A stretch of DNA of 64,000 nucleotides from an uncultured Eubacteriales bacterium (GTDB lineage Bacteria > Bacillota > Clostridia > Oscillospirales > Acutalibacteraceae). Below the pieces are notes generated by a model that worked only from the letters and a program-made list of their open reading frames with translations, searched no databases and was not told where the DNA came from. The DNA is taken from NCBI GenBank assembly GCA_900314795.1, contig OMWP01000004.1, forward strand, positions 1 to 64,000, read 5' to 3'. The translations under genes and the position numbers were made by a program. Shown here piece by piece: positions 49,226 through 57,335 of the stretch (the stretch's first letter is position 1; each line of letters opens with the position of its first letter).

Positions 49226-50143
49226 TCAATATTGGCTGAGCAGCCCGACATTATACTGTTCGATCGCGCTCAAGGAGCCGTCATAGCCCGGGTCGGGGTG
49301 ATACCACGACTGCGCCTCATAGTACGCGCGGATCGACGCGGTGCGAAAGACAAATCCGTGTCGCGCGTAGATCTCGTTGACGGCGTCCTGACCGAAGCTG
49401 CTCGACAGGGGCGTGCCGCTCATGCCGTAGACCTTCGCGGCGATCTCGTCAGTTGTCAGATAACGGGTGGAAGAATCGGGGAACAGCATGCCGCCGGAAG
49501 TTGCCGACTGACTGCCCGCGGCAGGGTTGGTGCTTTTCGGAGAGGCAGACGTTTCTGTCGGTCTGACGACTGTGGACGGTTGGGTCGGAACAACCGTAGG
49601 CTGTCCGGCACTGCCGACGTTGACGGTACAGGATGCCGAGATATCGTTATCGCTTTTGCGGGTGATCGTGGTAACCCCCGGAGCGATACCGGTGACGAAC
49701 CCTTCTTCGTTGACGGTCGCAATGCTCGCGTCACTGCTGCTCCAATTCAGCACGACATGCGACGCATCGGCAGGTCTGTACGTCGCTTCAAGCTGTATTG
49801 TTTTTCCGACCTCGATGCGCACGCCGGTAGCGCTCAGGGTGATCTCGGAGATCAGCTTGTCGGAAACCTTAACATGGCATGAGTCGGTCTCACCGTTTTC
49901 CGAGGAAGCGGTGATGACTGCTTCACCGGCTGATTTGGCGTTGACAACACCGCCGTTCACGGTGACGACGTCATCGTTGCTGCTGTCCCAGCTGACCTTT
50001 GTTGCTTTTCCGGCTGACAGCTCCACGCTGTCGCCGACGGTCATCTCCAGTTGCTTTTGATTGAGCTTGAGCTTTTCGCCGCAGCCTGTCAGGATGATAC
50101 AGGCTGTCAGGCAGCTCAGTAAAAATAGTGTGAAGCGTTTCAT
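49226..50143 (-). CDS. Lipoprotein with Ig-like (Big_2) domains and YARHG domain
   Basis: A 305-residue lipoprotein (lipobox ILTGC). Two bacterial Ig-like Big_2 domains follow: the first with VGDSVELSAGKATKVSWDSS, the second with VGKTIQLEATYRPADASH and WSSSDASIATVNEEGFV. A Thr/Pro/Ser linker leads to a C-terminal YARHG domain (EIYARHGFVFRTASIRAYYEAQSWYHP), a domain found on surface proteins of Firmicutes and thought to bind peptidoglycan or hydrolyse part of the wall. It precedes the fibronectin-repeat gene on the same strand by 153 bases. Confidence 0.85.
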   Translation of the reverse strand: MKRFTLFLLSCLTACIILTGCGEKLKLNQKQLEMTVGDSVELSAGKATKVSWDSSNDDVVTVNGGVVNAKSAGEAVITASSENGETDSCHVKVSDKLISEITLSATGVRIEVGKTIQLEATYRPADASHVVLNWSSSDASIATVNEEGFVTGIAPGVTTITRKSDNDISASCTVNVGSAGQPTVVPTQPSTVVRPTETSASPKSTNPAAGSQSATSGGMLFPDSSTRYLTTDEIAAKVYGMSGTPLSSSFGQDAVNEIYARHGFVFRTASIRAYYEAQSWYHPDPGYDGSLSAIEQYNVGLLSQY

Positions 50144-50176
50144 GTGAACCTCCGTAAAGTATTCCGCATGATTATC

Positions 50177-50554
50177 CTACCCCTGATGCTGTGTGGTACC
50201 CCTCGCGATAGCGTCTCTCTCGGCGCATAGCTCGTGATACAGCTCGCGGGATGTAAAGCCGAGGTTCATCTCGGTTTGGATCGCCTTGAGCGGGACGCTC
50301 AGCTTTTTGCGGCGGAGCTGGTCGAGAAACAGATTGAGCATACCGCCGCGAAGCTCTGCGATATACAGCATCTCTTCCTCAAAATCCTCGCCGTCTCTGA
50401 CAGAATCGTCCTCCGACAGACCCAGCAGATAGCCGAGCGTATAGCCGTATTCGGCTTTCTCGATACTGCGGGAATCAAAGCCGAACTTGCGGCACAGCAT
50501 CTTTACTTTTGCGTCCTTTTCGGGCGGAAGATTATAGATCAGTACCTTGCTCAT
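50177..50554 (-). CDS. DUF3783 domain protein
   Basis: A 125-residue soluble protein; the first 80 residues (SKVLIYNLPPEKDAKVKMLCRKFGF and YGYTLGYLLGL) match the DUF3783 family found in Clostridia. GGAGGTAA lies before the ATG at 50554; a longer in-frame start at 50596 has no such site. Function unknown. It sits 33 bases upstream of the YARHG lipoprotein on the same strand and may be cotranscribed. Confidence 0.75.
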   Translation of the reverse strand: MSKVLIYNLPPEKDAKVKMLCRKFGFDSRSIEKAEYGYTLGYLLGLSEDDSVRDGEDFEEEMLYIAELRGGMLNLFLDQLRRKKLSVPLKAIQTEMNLGFTSRELYHELCAERDAIARGTTQHQG

Positions 50555-50714
50555 CGTTTTACCTCCGTTGGGTGGGATCCTATTCCTCAAGATCACCCAT
50601 ATTCTACCATATCAGGCAGAATATTGCAAACATGTAATCCTCTTGTTGTTGACATATTGCTTTTTTAGAATTATAATTATAATAGAATCATATACGCCAA
50701 GCGTGACATTGCGT

Positions 50715-50880
50715 TTTATACTAAACACTGATTGAGAGTAGAATAAGATAATCGAGGATGATTTGTGTAAGACGAGGCGAAGGACGCCGCAAGGCTGGCG
50801 CCTTGCAAGGACGACAACGAAGTATTACAAAAATCAGACCGATAAGATTGTCTGATTTTAATTAGTGTTTAGTATTATAC
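50715..50880. repeat. MITE-like element, family B copy 2
   Basis: Outer arms TATACTAAACACTGATT and AATTAGTGTTTAGTAT are inverted with one G-T type difference. The core shares GAGGCGAAGGACGCCG and CAAGGACGACAACGAAG with the copy at 12288-12444 (which is on the other strand). The middle hairpin here is GCAAGGC-TGGC-GCCTTGC instead of GATAGGC-TGGC-GCCTATC: three positions on each side changed together. It ends 18 bases before the start of the C39-like protein gene, so it forms the leader or promoter region of that gene. Confidence 0.8.
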
Positions 50881-50897
50881 AGAAAGCAGGTGATCAA

Positions 50898-53800
50898 ATG
50901 CGAAGGATAATACAAAAGTCAGTTGCCGCGCTGTTGGCGCTGTTGTTGCTGCTGTTCTCTTTGATGGGTTCTGCGGTTTCGGCGGCTGAACTGGAGGATG
51001 AAACCGGAGAGGCGGCTCTCGCTGAAAGCGGCGCGGGTACTCCCGTGATCACTTCGTTACAGTGCCGTCAGGAGGGCGTCAGAATAGAGTGGCAGACGAT
51101 CAGCGGCGTCGATCATTATCGTGTCGACAAGTGGTATACCGACGGCCGCGGATGGCAAAAGCTGACAGATACGACACGCCTCTACTGCATCGACGAAGCC
51201 GTGGTATCGGGCAATGTTTATCGTTATCGCCTGTACGGTGTGAACGCCGCAGGCGGTGTGATGACCACGACCACGGTACGACAGGTGACTTATTCCGCTC
51301 CTGCTGTGGTCAACGACGCACAGACCATGACCGACGGTATCCGGATCTATTGGAACAAGGATGCCGGCGTCAGCAAGGTGGCGGTTCTGCGAAAAGAGAA
51401 CAATACCTGGAAACAGATCGCCGTCTCCGCCGACAGCTCCTATTTGGACAAGAATGTTTCTTACGGCAAGCAATATACCTACACGGTCAGAGCGCTGACG
51501 GACAGCGGCGAATACATGCACGATTATTATGATGAGGTCGGCTTGACCCATTCCTATCTGAAGACTCCCGCGCTGAAGGTCGAAAACGCGGCAGGCGGCG
51601 TGATGCTCCGATGGGATGCGATAGAGGGTGCAAAGGCGTACCGCGTATTTTACCGCAATAACGGCACATGGAAGCGTATGGCGGTGACAGAGGATAATTA
51701 TCTGCTTGATACAGATGTGCGCTCCGGCAATTCCTACACCTATACGGTGCGGTGCATTACCGCGGACGGTGAGCGCTACACCAGTTATTGTGACACTGCG
51801 GGCAAGGGGATCAGATATATCGCGGCACCCGTACTCTTGTCTGCTGACAGTACCGACGACGGTATCCGGATCTCGTGGCAGGCGTCCCCCGGCGCCGACA
51901 AATATCGAATCTTTTACCGCGGCAGGAACGGCTGGACGAGGATGGCGGACACCACAGAGACATCCTATGTCGATACCGACGTTTCCTCCGGTTCGTCCTA
52001 CACCTATACCGTGATTTGTCTGAACGCGGCGGACGAACCTATCAGCTCCTATTACAGTGAGGGGATCCGCGGCATGTTCCTGAATGCTCCCGAATTCTCC
52101 GTCAGTAACGGTGCGGACGGCATAGATATCTCCTGGCCGGCTGTACAGGGAGCCGAAAAATACCGTATCTATTATTACGGCAGCCGGGGCTGGACAAGCA
52201 TGGTCGATACGACCTCGAATTCGTATACCGACACCGATGTGGAATCCGGCAAGAATTACACCTATACCGTGCGCTGTATCAATGCCGCGGGCACCGATTT
52301 TACCAGCGGATATCTCCCCGGCAAAAGTGTCGCGTATTACGCCGCTCCCACCATCACCTCATTGACCAACACCGAGGACGGTGTTCGTATCAGCTGGGAT
52401 GCGGTAGGCGGTGCGCAGAAATACCGCGTCTATTACCGCGGCAGAAACGGCTGGACACGGATGGTGGATACAGCGGACACCTCTTATGTTGATACCGACG
52501 TTGCTTCCGGCACGACCTATACCTACACGGTACGCTGTATCAACAACGCCGGCGACGCGTTCATGAGCTGGTTCAAGCCCGGCGTATCCCATACCTTTAT
52601 CGCCGCGCCCGATTTCGATCTCGAGTGCAACGAAAAGAGCATCTCCATCAGCTGGGACGCGGTAGAGGGAGCCGAGCTGTATCGCGTGTATTACCGTGGA
52701 TCCAACGGCTGGACAAAGCTTGCCGATACGACACAGACCTCCTTTGAGGATGATGATATCGAGTCCGGTTACAACTATACCTATACTGTGCGCTGCTTGA
52801 ATAAAGAAGCGACGGCGTTCACGTCGGATTTCTATGCCGGCAGAAGTATCCGCTATGTTGAGATGCCGCGGTTGACGAGCGTCAGAGGCGGAGCCGAGGG
52901 CGTGGAAATTAATTGGAACGCATGTAAGGGCGCGTTCAAATATCGCGTCTATTATCGAAGCGAAAACGGCTGGACAAGAGCCGGCGAGACCACGTCCAAT
53001 TCATTTGTACACAAGGCTGAGTCGGGCAGGGATTACACCTATACCGTGCGCTGTGTCAATGCGGAGGGGACACGGTTCGAGTCCACCTTTGACCGCACGG
53101 GAAAATCGCTTCACTATATCGCCGCGCCGCAGGATCTCAGTGCGGAATGTTATAACGACAGCATCAAGATCAGCTGGACGCCCTCTGCGGGCGCCGCTAA
53201 ATACCGCGTCTACTATTACGGCGGAGACGGTTGGACAAGGCTGACCGAGACGACCGGCACCTCGGTGATCGATGATGACGTCGCCTCCGGCTACACCTAC
53301 CGCTATACCGTGCGGTGTATCTCGGCGGACGGCAACAGCTTTACCTCCGATTATAACCACGACGGTGCTTTGTGCCCGTTCAACGTCATGCCGGTTCTGT
53401 ATGAGCCTGATTTCACCAAGAACGGCATCGAGATCTCGTGGAAGGCTTCTCCCGGCGCAGAGAAATACCGCGTCTATTACTACGGCAGCCGCGGCTGGAC
53501 AAAGCTGACCGAGACGACCGGCACCTCGGTGATCGATACCGATGTTGCGTCAGGCTACACCTACCGCTATACCGTTCGCTGTATCAACTCCGACGGAACG
53601 GCGTTCACCTCCGACTGTGATACGACCGGCGTGAGCGTGTATTATGTTGACGCGCCGAAGCTGATCGATGCCGACGTCGATTCCGACAGCGTGACGCTCA
53701 CATGGAACAGTCCGAGCGGCGCTTCGAGATATCGCGTCTATAAAAAGATCAACGGCTCTTGGAGCAGGCTGGGTGATACAAGCTCCAACAGCTATACGGA

Positions 53801-54413
53801 TACCGATGTTTCGGCAGGCAACACCTACACCTATACGGTCAGGGTCATCAATTATGCGGGAACCGCGTTCTACAGCGGCTTTGATCCGTCCGGCTTTGTG
53901 ATCGCAGTCGACGGCGGCAGCAGCAGTACGGATGGCTTCTACTACTACGACCAAACGGATTACAACTATCCGTACGGCGATGATACCATCGCCTGGTCGG
54001 GCTGCGGACCCACCTGTTTTGCGATGGTCGCCTCGACGCTGAAGGGTAGGAGGATCACACCCGTGGATGCTGTCAGCTGGTGCGGCAACAAGTATTATAT
54101 GATGGGCGTCGGCACCTATTGGAGCTACTTCGGCGCTGCTGCCGATCACTTTGGTATCGACATGGAGCAGCAGCTCGGCGCCTATGAAACGAACGCTGTG
54201 ATATCCGCGCTCAGACAGGGCAAGTATGTTATCAGCGCCCAAAAACCCGGCATCTTCACCCGCGCCGGTCACTTCATTGTGCTCGCGGGCATTACCTCAT
54301 CCGGCAGGATCATTGTCTACGATCCCAACGGCGGCAACAACTATATCGGTACGACCTTCACGATGTCCGAGATCTCCGCGTCCGGTACACAGTATTGGGT
54401 GTTTGATAACTAG
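50898..54413 (+). CDS. Secreted 11-repeat fibronectin-III-like protein with C39-like peptidase domain
   Basis: A 1171-residue exported protein. After a signal peptide come 11 repeats of about 85 residues with the core YRVYYRGxNGWTRMxDT and YTYTVRCINxxG. The C-terminal 160 residues form a C39-like papain fold domain: Cys in SGCGPTCFAMVAS, His in AGHFIVLAGI and Asp in VYDPNGGNN, the expected triad. AGGTGAT precedes the ATG at 50898. The repeats probably hold the peptidase away from the surface. Peptidase_C39_2 domains act on peptides of bacteriocin-like or wall origin, but the substrate here is unknown. It shares repeat type with the protein at 46949-49072. Confidence 0.83.
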   Translation: MRRIIQKSVAALLALLLLLFSLMGSAVSAAELEDETGEAALAESGAGTPVITSLQCRQEGVRIEWQTISGVDHYRVDKWYTDGRGWQKLTDTTRLYCIDEAVVSGNVYRYRLYGVNAAGGVMTTTTVRQVTYSAPAVVNDAQTMTDGIRIYWNKDAGVSKVAVLRKENNTWKQIAVSADSSYLDKNVSYGKQYTYTVRALTDSGEYMHDYYDEVGLTHSYLKTPALKVENAAGGVMLRWDAIEGAKAYRVFYRNNGTWKRMAVTEDNYLLDTDVRSGNSYTYTVRCITADGERYTSYCDTAGKGIRYIAAPVLLSADSTDDGIRISWQASPGADKYRIFYRGRNGWTRMADTTETSYVDTDVSSGSSYTYTVICLNAADEPISSYYSEGIRGMFLNAPEFSVSNGADGIDISWPAVQGAEKYRIYYYGSRGWTSMVDTTSNSYTDTDVESGKNYTYTVRCINAAGTDFTSGYLPGKSVAYYAAPTITSLTNTEDGVRISWDAVGGAQKYRVYYRGRNGWTRMVDTADTSYVDTDVASGTTYTYTVRCINNAGDAFMSWFKPGVSHTFIAAPDFDLECNEKSISISWDAVEGAELYRVYYRGSNGWTKLADTTQTSFEDDDIESGYNYTYTVRCLNKEATAFTSDFYAGRSIRYVEMPRLTSVRGGAEGVEINWNACKGAFKYRVYYRSENGWTRAGETTSNSFVHKAESGRDYTYTVRCVNAEGTRFESTFDRTGKSLHYIAAPQDLSAECYNDSIKISWTPSAGAAKYRVYYYGGDGWTRLTETTGTSVIDDDVASGYTYRYTVRCISADGNSFTSDYNHDGALCPFNVMPVLYEPDFTKNGIEISWKASPGAEKYRVYYYGSRGWTKLTETTGTSVIDTDVASGYTYRYTVRCINSDGTAFTSDCDTTGVSVYYVDAPKLIDADVDSDSVTLTWNSPSGASRYRVYKKINGSWSRLGDTSSNSYTDTDVSAGNTYTYTVRVINYAGTAFYSGFDPSGFVIAVDGGSSSTDGFYYYDQTDYNYPYGDDTIAWSGCGPTCFAMVASTLKGRRITPVDAVSWCGNKYYMMGVGTYWSYFGAAADHFGIDMEQQLGAYETNAVISALRQGKYVISAQKPGIFTRAGHFIVLAGITSSGRIIVYDPNGGNNYIGTTFTMSEISASGTQYWVFDN

Positions 54414-54456
54414 GGTAATGGCTTTGTATTCTTGATGCAGTGTCAAACCAATCAAT

Positions 54457-54496
54457 AAGACCGCTTCGGCAGATGCGCTGAAGCGGTCTTTGTAAT
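54457..54496 (+). terminator. Terminator of the C39-like gene
   Basis: AAGACCGCTTC/GAAGCGGTCTT with a 12-base loop and TTTG. Confidence 0.82.
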
Positions 54497-54645
54497 TTAA
54501 AAACTTGAAAAAAGTGTCACACTTTTCTTTTTGCCGTGTATATACAGACAGAAAACGAACCAAGTCATTCATGGAATTCTTCTTTCATAAACCTCTTTTT
54601 ATAACGCCGTGTACAGTTGGTACGCGGCGTTATATCATTCCATCG

Positions 54646-55341
54646 TTATGCTGTTTTGATAAATCGCTCGATCGCCTTGATCGAACGCTTTGCGGCTTCT
54701 TCACGGAACTGCATGAAGTCCATGAATTCGTTGTCGTTGAAGTCGTCCGAGATACTGCGCAGGATCGCGAACGGAACGTCGTTGCGATAGCATACGACGG
54801 CGACAGCCGCGCCCTCCATCTCACACGCGAGAGCACCAAAGTGATCCGCAATGCGGCGGCGGCGTTCACGAGCAGTGATGAATACGTCGCCCGAGGCGAT
54901 CCTTCCGCGGAACACGTTGATGCCGTCGATGGTTTTGCATGCGGCAGCGAGCTTGTCGGCGGTCGCTTCATCGGCAGGGAAGTAGGTGCGTAATTCGTCG
55001 TTGAACTGCACCTGGCCGAGCGGATCGCCCGCTTCGGTGCCGTCCATATCGTGCTGGACGCAGTCGTCGGAGATCACGATATCGCCGATGCGGATATCGC
55101 CCGACAGCGAGCCCGCGATACCGCTGTTGACGATGACGTCGGGGTGGTAGGCGTCGATCATGATCTGGGTGCTCATCGCGGCATTGACCTTGCCCACGCC
55201 GCATTCACAGCATACGACCTCTTTGCCGCAGAGCTCTCCCTTGTAATAGGTGATCTTGGCGATGGTGGATGATTCTTTATTCTCCATCCTATTGACAATG
55301 CCCTCGACCTCGATGCCGAGTGCACAGATAAAGCCTAACAT
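54646..55341 (-). CDS. mtnN: 5'-methylthioadenosine/S-adenosylhomocysteine nucleosidase
   Basis: Hydrolyses MTA and SAH to adenine plus the thioribose, recycling SAM by-products. The 231-residue protein has ALGIEVEGI with Glu near 12, GVGKVNAAM, NSGIAGSL, CEMEGAAVAVVCY and the catalytic Asp in SISDDFND, all as in the MtnN/Pfs family. It is not followed by luxS here. The start ATG is GC-poor upstream but has GGAGGTACATT nearby. Confidence 0.93.
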   Translation of the reverse strand: MLGFICALGIEVEGIVNRMENKESSTIAKITYYKGELCGKEVVCCECGVGKVNAAMSTQIMIDAYHPDVIVNSGIAGSLSGDIRIGDIVISDDCVQHDMDGTEAGDPLGQVQFNDELRTYFPADEATADKLAAACKTIDGINVFRGRIASGDVFITARERRRRIADHFGALACEMEGAAVAVVCYRNDVPFAILRSISDDFNDNEFMDFMQFREEAAKRSIKAIERFIKTA

Positions 55342-55356
55342 AATGTACCTCCGGTA

Positions 55357-55482
55357 TTAGTGTTCAGTGGTTAGTGGTCAGTGGTCAGTATCGCAGGTCG
55401 CTTTGCTCCGATGATTAGAAATCGGGTGCGGGCAGAGCCCGCCCATTTGCTGATCACTAATCACTGATCACTAATCACTGAT
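55357..55482. repeat. AT-armed palindromic element, family C copy 2
   Basis: Left arm TTAGTGGTCAGTGGTCAGTA, right arm CTGATCACTAATCACTGATCAC inverted. The core TCGCTTTGCTCCGATgATTAgaAATCGGGTGCGGGCAGAGCCCGC resembles the core at 9109-9235. The GC stem GCGGGC/GCCCGC replaces GAGGGC/GCCCTC, a compensated change. Confidence 0.75.
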
Positions 55483-55483
55483 T

Positions 55484-56212
55484 TTATTCTAAGTTTCCCG
55501 TCAGCAGCATTGCCGCGCAGAGCGCCGCGACGGGTGCGGTCTGCGCGCGCAGGATGCGCTTGCCCAGTGTGGCGACCTTGACGCCGTTTTGCGTAAGATA
55601 ATCGATCTCTTCCTGCTCAAAGCCGCCCTCCGACCCCGTGATCAGCGCCAGTGTTTTGATCTTGCTTTGGATCAATGAACTGAGCTTTTCGCCGCCGCAT
55701 TCGTAAAAGACGACGGACGCGTCCGTGTTCTTGACGGCGTCGGGAATGTCACGCAGGCTGATGCAGGGATTCACGCGCGGGATGATACCGCGGCGCGATT
55801 GTGAGGCGGCGTTGTCGGCGATCTTCTGCCATCGGGCACGCTTCTTTTGCAGTCCCTTTTCATCGGGACGCGAGATGCACCGCGCGCTCAAAAAGGGCGT
55901 GATCTCGCTCGCGCCCAGCTCGACCGCCTTTTGCACCACGTCGTCGATCTTATCGCCCTTCATCAGCGCGATGAACAGATGGACATGTACATCCGGCTCC
56001 TGCTCACATGCGGTGGAGCTGAGGATCCGCACGGTCACGTCGGTGCGCGTGATCTCGGTGATCTCGCACTCGTGCCGTCTGCCGTCGGGGGTGCAGAGGG
56101 TCAGTGCTTCGCCGACCTTCATCCTGAGCGACCGCGCGATATGCGACGCGTCCTCGCCCGTGATGGTGTAGTATTCGGTTGTCAGTGCGTCATTCGTAAA
56201 AAACCAAGCCAT
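55484..56212 (-). CDS. rsmE: 16S rRNA (uracil1498-N3)-methyltransferase
   Basis: SPOUT-family enzyme that makes m3U1498 in the decoding region of 16S rRNA. The 242-residue protein has the N-terminal PUA-like domain (HIARSLRMKVGEALTLCTPDG) and the C-terminal knotted domain with LITGSEGGFEQEEIDYL and LGKRILRAQTAPVAALCAAM. In many Firmicutes rsmE lies next to prmA; here its partners are mtnN and cinA-like. Start at ATG 56212. Confidence 0.93.
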   Translation of the reverse strand: MAWFFTNDALTTEYYTITGEDASHIARSLRMKVGEALTLCTPDGRRHECEITEITRTDVTVRILSSTACEQEPDVHVHLFIALMKGDKIDDVVQKAVELGASEITPFLSARCISRPDEKGLQKKRARWQKIADNAASQSRRGIIPRVNPCISLRDIPDAVKNTDASVVFYECGGEKLSSLIQSKIKTLALITGSEGGFEQEEIDYLTQNGVKVATLGKRILRAQTAPVAALCAAMLLTGNLE

Positions 56213-56230
56213 GTTATCTCCGCTATGTTG

Positions 56231-56260
56231 TTATTGCGAACCGTTCTACGGTTTGGCAAT
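56231..56260. repeat. Short family D-like palindrome
   Basis: TTATTGCGAACCGT and ACGGTTTGGCAAT form an imperfect hairpin just upstream of rsmE. Confidence 0.4.
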
Positions 56261-56326
56261 TTATTTGTAAACAAATTCTAACAAATTTCGATGATGATTG
56301 CAATAGTGGAGAAGAGGGTTTATAAT

Positions 56327-56632
56327 AATTAGGAATTGAGGTGCTGTCCAAATCTTTGATTTGGCTAACAGCACCCATGCAAGGCTCTCCCAAGAATCGG
56401 AACGGACGCTTGAGTCCGTAAACGATGATTGGCTGAGAGCTACTGCGAAGGAATGAGGAATTATTATAATCTAAAATAAGATATGCTTCGCAAAATAATG
56501 CTAACTTTCAGAAAGGTTCGGGACGTCATAAATGTCGTCCCCTACAGAAAAAACAGGGTATTGCCTTCTGAGATGAAAGATGTGCATGTCTGTCATCACC
56601 GTTCATTCCTAATTTCTAATTCCTAATTAATC
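56327..56632. repeat. Intergenic element bracketed by AATTAGGAATT arms
   Basis: AATTAGGAATT at 56327-56337 is inverted as AATTTCTAATTCCTAATT near 56610-56630. The bracketed 300 bases contain the family A structured repeat (56339-56455), a GAATGAGGAATTATTATAATC stretch, and a decayed family E palindrome (CGGGACGTCATAAATGTCGTCCCCTAC, 56519-56546). It fills the gap between rsmE and the cinA-like gene. It could be a nested set of palindromes or a single larger MITE. Confidence 0.6.
56339..56455. repeat. Structured two-hairpin repeat, family A copy 2
   Basis: GGTGCTGT (56340-56347) pairs with ACAGCACC (56368-56375), replacing GGAGTTGT/ACAACTCC of copy 1. The inner CCAAATC/GATTTGG stem and the linker CCATGCAA are conserved. 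In the second arm GCTCTC/GAGAGC replaces GCGCT/AGCGC, and the tip is lengthened with GGAC/GTCC. Several paired positions changed together, so the fold is supported by covariation between two copies. Confidence 0.75.
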
Positions 56633-56643
56633 CGGAGGTTGTT

Positions 56644-57177
56644 ATGAAAACATCTGAATTATTGGAGCTGTTGGCTCAGGATCATATTGATGAAAAGGAG
56701 CTGCCGGAGCTGTTGGTGACGGCGTTGACCAAAATGAAAAAGCGCGTCGCGACTGCCGAGAGCTGTACCGGCGGTTTGGTATCCGGCGCGATCACCTCGG
56801 TGTCGGGCGCGTCGGGTGTGTTCGACTGCGGTGTGTGCACCTATGCGAACCATATCAAGCACAAGCTCGTCGGTGTGCGTGAGGAAACGCTCTCCACCTA
56901 CGGCGCGGTGTCGGATCGCACCGCCGCTGAGATGGCGCGCGGCGTCCGATTGCTCGCGGGCGCGGATATCGGCATCTCTACTACGGGTATCGCAGGTCCC
57001 TTGGGCGGCACGATCTATAAGCCTGTCGGACTGGTCTACATCGGCATCAGCACCGAGTTGGGTTTGCATACCGAAAAGATGCTCCTCGGCGAGAACAACG
57101 CCGACCGTGAGCGGATCCGTGAGCTCGCCGTCACTGCGGCGCTGTACTTTGCGCTCAAGGAAACAGAAAAGCTGTAA
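56644..57177 (+). CDS. CinA C-terminal domain protein (nicotinamide-nucleotide amidase-like)
   Basis: A 177-residue protein consisting only of the CinA C-terminal (PncC) domain. The motif AESCTGGLVSGAITSVSGASGVFDCGVCTYAN and STTGIAGPLGGT are typical of NMN deamidases, which recycle nicotinamide mononucleotide. The N-terminal molybdopterin-binding domain of full CinA is missing. GGAGGTTGTT precedes the ATG. Confidence 0.88.
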   Translation: MKTSELLELLAQDHIDEKELPELLVTALTKMKKRVATAESCTGGLVSGAITSVSGASGVFDCGVCTYANHIKHKLVGVREETLSTYGAVSDRTAAEMARGVRLLAGADIGISTTGIAGPLGGTIYKPVGLVYIGISTELGLHTEKMLLGENNADRERIRELAVTAALYFALKETEKL

Positions 57178-57335
57178 GAAGGAGCCATCGGTTCGCCGAT
57201 GGTTTTATCTTAACGAACGATTGACAATTAACATCAACCGTATAATGATCGTCAAAAAATGACAATTTTGTATGATTTAGATCCAAATTTGCTTTTCTGT
57301 CATCATATTATATAGAAAAGCAGGGGGAAGAACCA

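Noticed and set aside
50865-50897. Earlier start for the C39-like protein at 50865
   Set aside because: It lies in the right arm of the MITE-like element; the ATG at 50898 has a ribosome site and begins a proper signal peptide.
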